Shown: positions 15,361 through 19,128 of the stretch, one piece after another | How the letters are laid out: every line of letters begins with the position of its first letter | Numbering within the stretch: the first letter of the stretch is position 1 | Source: an uncultured Planctomycetales bacterium | Lineage (GTDB): Bacteria; Planctomycetota; Planctomycetia; Pirellulales; S012-138 | Assembly: GCA_937982665.1 (NCBI GenBank) | Contig: CALJLD010000123.1 | Span: 1-19,128 of the forward strand | Length of the DNA stretch: 19,128 nt | Direction: 5' to 3' | Program-made: the position numbers and the translations under genes | The notes under the pieces: model-generated | Seen by the model: the letters and a program-made list of their open reading frames with translations, nothing else | Database searches by the model: none | What the model was told of the DNA's origin: nothing

Positions 15361-17724
15361 ATGAATTCGCTCAACCGTCTTTTGCGTTTTCAGTTTCGCC
15401 ATACTCTTTGGCAAAGCATGGCGATATGCGCCATCCTGGCATGCGGAATCGCCATTTTCGTGATGGCAACAAGCACATTGCGATCCTTGGAATATTCGTG
15501 CGAACGCTTCTACGAAGGCTACAAGCTGGCCGACATCTTTGTTCACGTTCGGCGGGCTCCAAATTCACTGGCCAAACAAATCGCACAAATCCCCAATGTT
15601 TCCGAAGTCCACCCACGAATTGTGCAAGGGGTACTCGTCGATTTGCAGACTATTCCCGAACCGGCGACCGCTTTGGTCTCGTCAATCCCCGATGACCCCG
15701 CCAGCGGACTTAACCGTGTTCATATCCAACAGGGATACTATCCAGATCCGTCTGGTTCCTTAGAAGTCATTGTCAGCGAGCAATTCGCCAAAGCGAACCG
15801 GTTACATCCCGGAGGTACGTTGGAAGCAACTATCGGCGGCCGTAAGGAACGGCTGAGGATCGCCGGCATCGGGATGTCACCAGAGTTTGTCTACCCGGTG
15901 CGTGCAGGCGAGTTCATGGCCGACAACCGTCGCTTCGGCATCATTTGGATGCCTCACCGTCAGGCAGAAGCCGCATTCGACATGGTCGGCGCGTTTAACG
16001 ACATCTCGCTCAAGACGAATTCGCCGAATTCACACAGCGGGATAATTGCCGAGGTCGACCGCCTCACAAGGCGATATGGTGGACAAGGAGCATACGATCG
16101 AAGCGAACAGGTCTCCTACCGTCGCCTGGCTGACGAACTTTATCAGCTACGCGGGATGGCGATCATCATGCCACTGATCTTCCTCTTGGTGGCGGCGTTT
16201 CTTGTCAACATGGTGCTCGCCCGCATCGTTCACCGTCAGCAGGAGCAGATCGCGACGTTGCGCGCGTTTGGCTACACGGCGCGCGAAATCGCCTGGCACT
16301 ACGTCAAATATGTGGCTGTCCTGATGTCATGCGGCACGGCCTTGGGTGTCGTCGTTGGCATGATGGTGGCAGTCAAGCAAACCGAAACGTATGGCGAGTT
16401 CTTTCGGTTCCCGAGAATAACCAACGTCGTTGCATACGATTCCATCAGCATTTCGCTACTGGTCAGCGCGCTGGTTGGTTTTTTTGGAAGCGCGTCAGCA
16501 TTGTTGCGAGCGATTAGACTTCCGCCAGCAGTCGCCATGCGGCCGGAAGCGCCCGGCGTGTACAGAAGCTCATTTCTTGAGAAACTAGGGCTCGGGTGGC
16601 TGTTATCGCCGGTTTCCTTAATGATCCTGCGCCGGCTTGAGCGGAACAAACGATCGACGCTGCTTTCAATCCTCAGCATGTCGCTTGCAGTTGCGATTCT
16701 CGTGCTGGGTTCGTTTTTTGAGGACACCATTGACTACATAATCCATGTTCAATTTGAGGAAGCGCAGCGGCAGGATCTCACTGTCGCATTTGCGGAACGT
16801 GTTTCGCCGGAGGCAAAGTACGAACTTCAGCACATGCCAGGCGTGCAGCAAGTCGAGCCGTTTCGCACTGTTCCCGTCAGGTTGCAACACGGTGCGCACG
16901 TCAGGCTGATGAGCCTGATGGGATTGGAAAACCCTCCTCGCTTGTTTCGCGTCCTTGATGAGCAGCACCGCGATGTTGAAATCCCGTCTCAAGGTCTCGT
17001 AATCTCGCAGAAGCTCGCGGAGATCCTCGGCGTCACAGAAGGCGACCGGCTCAATGTCGAGTTCCTGACCGGCGAAAGTCAAACGCGATCCGTCGAAATC
17101 GCCGCCGTATTTCCCAACTATACTGATCCGGTTGCGGTGATTGATCGGTCGGCCTTACACGGCCTGCTAGGTGAGGGCGAGTGCCTCTCCGGTGTTTTTC
17201 TTTCGATTGATACCGCTTTTGAAGCTGAACTGTTTGATTCGCTGAAAGCAAAGCCATCCGTGGCGAGCGTTAGCAGCAAACAAGCGGTCATCGATGGTTT
17301 CAATGAAACCTTGGCCGAGAGCTTACGCCGCATGCGCACGATCAATGGGATCTTTGCGGCAATCATCGCATTCGGAACCTTCTACAACTGCGCCTTGATT
17401 ACGTTGGCAGAGCGCAGTCGAGATTTGGCCACACTCCGCATCCTCGGAATGACGCGAGGCGAGGTCTCAAGAATCCTCTTGGGCGAACTCGCGGTGATGA
17501 CACTTGTCTCCATCCCCATTGGCCTGCCTCTTGGTTACATCCTTTCAGATTTGACAACAACCATGATGGATACCGAGTCACATCGCATCCCGTTGGTCAT
17601 TGAGCGTGGCACCTTTGCCTATGCTTCGATTTTTATTATTGTTGCCGCGGCGGTGTCAGCGGCCGTTGTGCGGACAATGATGGATCGGCTCGACTTGTTG
17701 GCCGTCTTAAAGGCAAAGGAATAA
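15361..17724 (+). CDS. ABC exporter permease with two FtsX domains
   Basis: A 787-residue inner-membrane permease of the FtsX/MacB/LolCE superfamily. TM1 is at about 18-37, followed by a large extracytoplasmic domain (about 40-265). A three-helix FtsX bundle (about 270-390) comes next, then a second TM1-like helix (about 430-452), a second extracytoplasmic domain (about 455-655), and a final FtsX bundle (about 660-780). This duplicated layout is a single-chain equivalent of a LolC/LolE pair. TLRAFGYTAREI and TLRILGMTRGEV are matching coupling-helix motifs in the two halves. It lies six bases after the ATPase gene, and its TAA shares one base with the adaptor ATG. Such permeases move lipids, peptides or toxic compounds; nothing here fixes the substrate. 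Confidence 0.9.
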   Translation: MNSLNRLLRFQFRHTLWQSMAICAILACGIAIFVMATSTLRSLEYSCERFYEGYKLADIFVHVRRAPNSLAKQIAQIPNVSEVHPRIVQGVLVDLQTIPEPATALVSSIPDDPASGLNRVHIQQGYYPDPSGSLEVIVSEQFAKANRLHPGGTLEATIGGRKERLRIAGIGMSPEFVYPVRAGEFMADNRRFGIIWMPHRQAEAAFDMVGAFNDISLKTNSPNSHSGIIAEVDRLTRRYGGQGAYDRSEQVSYRRLADELYQLRGMAIIMPLIFLLVAAFLVNMVLARIVHRQQEQIATLRAFGYTAREIAWHYVKYVAVLMSCGTALGVVVGMMVAVKQTETYGEFFRFPRITNVVAYDSISISLLVSALVGFFGSASALLRAIRLPPAVAMRPEAPGVYRSSFLEKLGLGWLLSPVSLMILRRLERNKRSTLLSILSMSLAVAILVLGSFFEDTIDYIIHVQFEEAQRQDLTVAFAERVSPEAKYELQHMPGVQQVEPFRTVPVRLQHGAHVRLMSLMGLENPPRLFRVLDEQHRDVEIPSQGLVISQKLAEILGVTEGDRLNVEFLTGESQTRSVEIAAVFPNYTDPVAVIDRSALHGLLGEGECLSGVFLSIDTAFEAELFDSLKAKPSVASVSSKQAVIDGFNETLAESLRRMRTINGIFAAIIAFGTFYNCALITLAERSRDLATLRILGMTRGEVSRILLGELAVMTLVSIPIGLPLGYILSDLTTTMMDTESHRIPLVIERGTFAYASIFIIVAAAVSAAVVRTMMDRLDLLAVLKAKE

Positions 17725-18935
17725 TGGCAAAACTCCTACGACGCTTGCTTTGGCCAGTCCTCGGAGCGGGAGTTCTCTCGCTCTTAGTCTGGGGGTTTTG
17801 GCCGGTTCCAATCGAAGTCAACACAACAGTAGCTACCGTCGGATCGTTGGCTGTGACTGTCGAAGAAGATGGCGTGACGCGCATCCGTGAGAAGTACACA
17901 GTTTCTTCGCCGGTGACTGGCAAGTTGATGCGGATACAGTTGCATCCCGGAGATGAAGTTGTCAAAGGCGAGACCGTTCTTGCCACGGTGACTCCTGCAG
18001 ATCCTGTGTTGCTAGACGCCCGTGCCAAACGCGAGGCACAGGCGCGCGTTAACGCGGCGGAAGCGCTCGTACTGCAGGCGCAAGCCGTTTATCAACGCGC
18101 CGGCAATCAGCGCGAGATCGCAAGGCACACATTCGACCGGATCAAGATCGCAACCAGCAAGGGCGCAGTCACGCAGCAAGACTTTGATGAGGCCGAACAT
18201 AACCTCAGAATCGCTGAGGCAGACTTGCGAGCTGCGGAGTCAGGATTGGACGTCGCTGGCTTTGAACTCGATCTTGCAAAAGCAGCCCTGCGGTATGTTG
18301 AAGCGGACGACGATGAGCCGCCGGACGCAGGCCTGCTGGAGATCGTTGCACCCACATCTGGCAAAATCCTCCGCGTCATGCAAGAAAGCACCGCGGTCAT
18401 CAACCCCGGCACAGAGATCATCGAGATCGGCGACCCAGCCGAGTTGGAATTGGTTGTAGATGTCCTTTCCGATGACGCAATCAGCATCAAACCGGGAGCA
18501 GAAGTCGTCATCGAGCAGTGGGGCGGGAATCACGACCTTAACGGGATCGTGCGACTGGTTGAGCCGTCGGCGTTTCTCAAGGTGTCCGCACTTGGCATTG
18601 AAGAACAGCGCGTCAACGTCGTTGTTGATTTCATCTCCCCGCTTGAAGATCGAGTCAGATTAGGGGACGGATTCCGGGTCGAAGCGAAGATCATCACGGA
18701 AAAGACCGACGAAGTGCTCAAGGTTCATCAAGGTGCGCTCGTTCGCGAAAACGAACAGTGGTTTGTATTTCAGGTCATAGAGGGGCGTGCGCGCAGAATT
18801 CAAGTTGAGCTGGGCAACTGGAGCGCAACGGAAGTCCAAGTGTTGAACGGGATCTCCGCGGGAGATGTCCTGGTGCTTTATCCGTCAGACAGGATCGTGG
18901 ATGATGCGCGGATTCACGATCGCAAGAATAATTAA
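17724..18935 (+). CDS. HlyD/RND-type periplasmic adaptor of the ABC exporter
   Basis: A 403-residue membrane-fusion protein. It has an N-terminal anchor helix (about 7-25), a first half lipoyl domain with VSSPVTGKLMRIQLHPGDEV (about 60-79), an alpha-helical hairpin (about 97-192) rich in Ala/Glu/Gln, and the second lipoyl half with IVAPTSGKILRV (about 208-219). Beta-barrel and membrane-proximal domains follow to the end. It would link the inner-membrane ABC permease to the outer membrane or periplasm. Its ATG overlaps the permease TAA by one base (TAATG), with AAAGGA just upstream, so it is translationally coupled. No TolC-like outer-membrane factor is seen in the window. The helical hairpin has about 95 residues, moderate for the family. 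Confidence 0.9.
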   Translation: MAKLLRRLLWPVLGAGVLSLLVWGFWPVPIEVNTTVATVGSLAVTVEEDGVTRIREKYTVSSPVTGKLMRIQLHPGDEVVKGETVLATVTPADPVLLDARAKREAQARVNAAEALVLQAQAVYQRAGNQREIARHTFDRIKIATSKGAVTQQDFDEAEHNLRIAEADLRAAESGLDVAGFELDLAKAALRYVEADDDEPPDAGLLEIVAPTSGKILRVMQESTAVINPGTEIIEIGDPAELELVVDVLSDDAISIKPGAEVVIEQWGGNHDLNGIVRLVEPSAFLKVSALGIEEQRVNVVVDFISPLEDRVRLGDGFRVEAKIITEKTDEVLKVHQGALVRENEQWFVFQVIEGRARRIQVELGNWSATEVQVLNGISAGDVLVLYPSDRIVDDARIHDRKNN

Positions 18936-19006
18936 AGAAGACTGCGGTCATCCCAACGCCCTTTGACGTTTCCAACTTAGTGGACATCGCCCGCCGATAA
19001 AAACTC

Positions 19007-19128
19007 ATGCCCATCCAAGAAACTGCTGCCAAACTCGGCCTGGGAACATCGGATTTGGAGCTTTATGGTGCCGAGATTGCCAAAATCAAGCAGCAGGCCT
19101 TGCAGGAGACATCGTCGCGGGCGGGTCG
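19007..19128 (+). CDS. fhs: Probable formate-tetrahydrofolate ligase, N-terminal fragment
   Basis: Only the first 40 codons are present; the frame runs off the right edge. The start MPIQETAAKLGL followed by LELYGAEIAKIK resembles the N-terminus of formyl-THF synthetase (pattern PI-x2-IA-x-KLG-x5-LE-x-YG-x3-AK). That enzyme makes 10-formyl-THF from formate, ATP and THF. The P-loop and all catalytic parts lie beyond the window, so the call rests on the N-terminal pattern alone. It begins 71 bases after the adaptor stop, without a visible ribosome site. It may be an independent transcription unit. Confidence 0.62.
   Translation, partial: MPIQETAAKLGLGTSDLELYGAEIAKIKQQALQETSSRAG

Overview
The window looks like part of a bacterial chromosome, most likely from a planctomycete or a similarly built Gram-negative bacterium. 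That placement is an inference. It rests on the fused double-FtsX ABC permease with its adaptor, the UspE-like tandem stress protein, the sparse and uneven Shine-Dalgarno use, and the overall protein flavour. No rRNA or other phylogenetic marker is present. I see no tRNA, rRNA, CRISPR array, insertion sequence or phage gene.

Region 1 (1-7145) is a cytosolic [NiFe]-hydrogenase locus of the group 3b (NADP-linked, 'sulfhydrogenase') type. The 3' part of hypE enters on the plus strand. Converging on it is a minus-strand operon of eight genes: maturation protease, hypA, a lone cyclic-nucleotide-binding-domain (CNBD) protein, then the structural genes in the order beta (4Fe-4S), gamma (FAD/NAD, 2Fe-2S), small (delta), large (alpha), and finally hypB. 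The order beta-gamma-delta-alpha is that of the archaeal hydBGDA operon. Several genes overlap by 1 to 14 bases, and non-ATG starts (GTG, TTG) are supported by good ribosome binding sites.

Region 2 (7146-14155) starts with a 356-base divergent intergenic region. It is followed by phosphoenolpyruvate synthase (ppsA) and a ferredoxin:thioredoxin reductase catalytic-subunit homologue on plus. A P2A-type (Ca2+-like) P-type ATPase and a tandem universal stress protein lie on minus. The reductase and ATPase genes overlap tail to tail by 56 bases.

Region 3 (14156-19128) starts with a 449-base intergenic region rich in short inverted repeats. It leads into a tightly packed plus-strand ABC exporter operon: MacB/LolD-type ATPase, 787-residue double-FtsX permease, and HlyD-type adaptor. 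The first 40 codons of what is probably formate-tetrahydrofolate ligase follow at the right edge.

Taken together, regions 1 and 2 resemble a low-oxygen or redox-stress survival island: H2/NAD(P)H balancing, PEP recycling, thiol-redox control, ion pumping and a stress protein. From memory, a similar set of genes sits in the DosR (DevR) dormancy locus of Mycobacterium smegmatis, although no dosR-like regulator is visible here. The least explained parts are the HTH-less CNBD protein inside the hydrogenase operon, the stand-alone thioredoxin-reductase-like protein next to ppsA, and the two regulatory intergenic regions.
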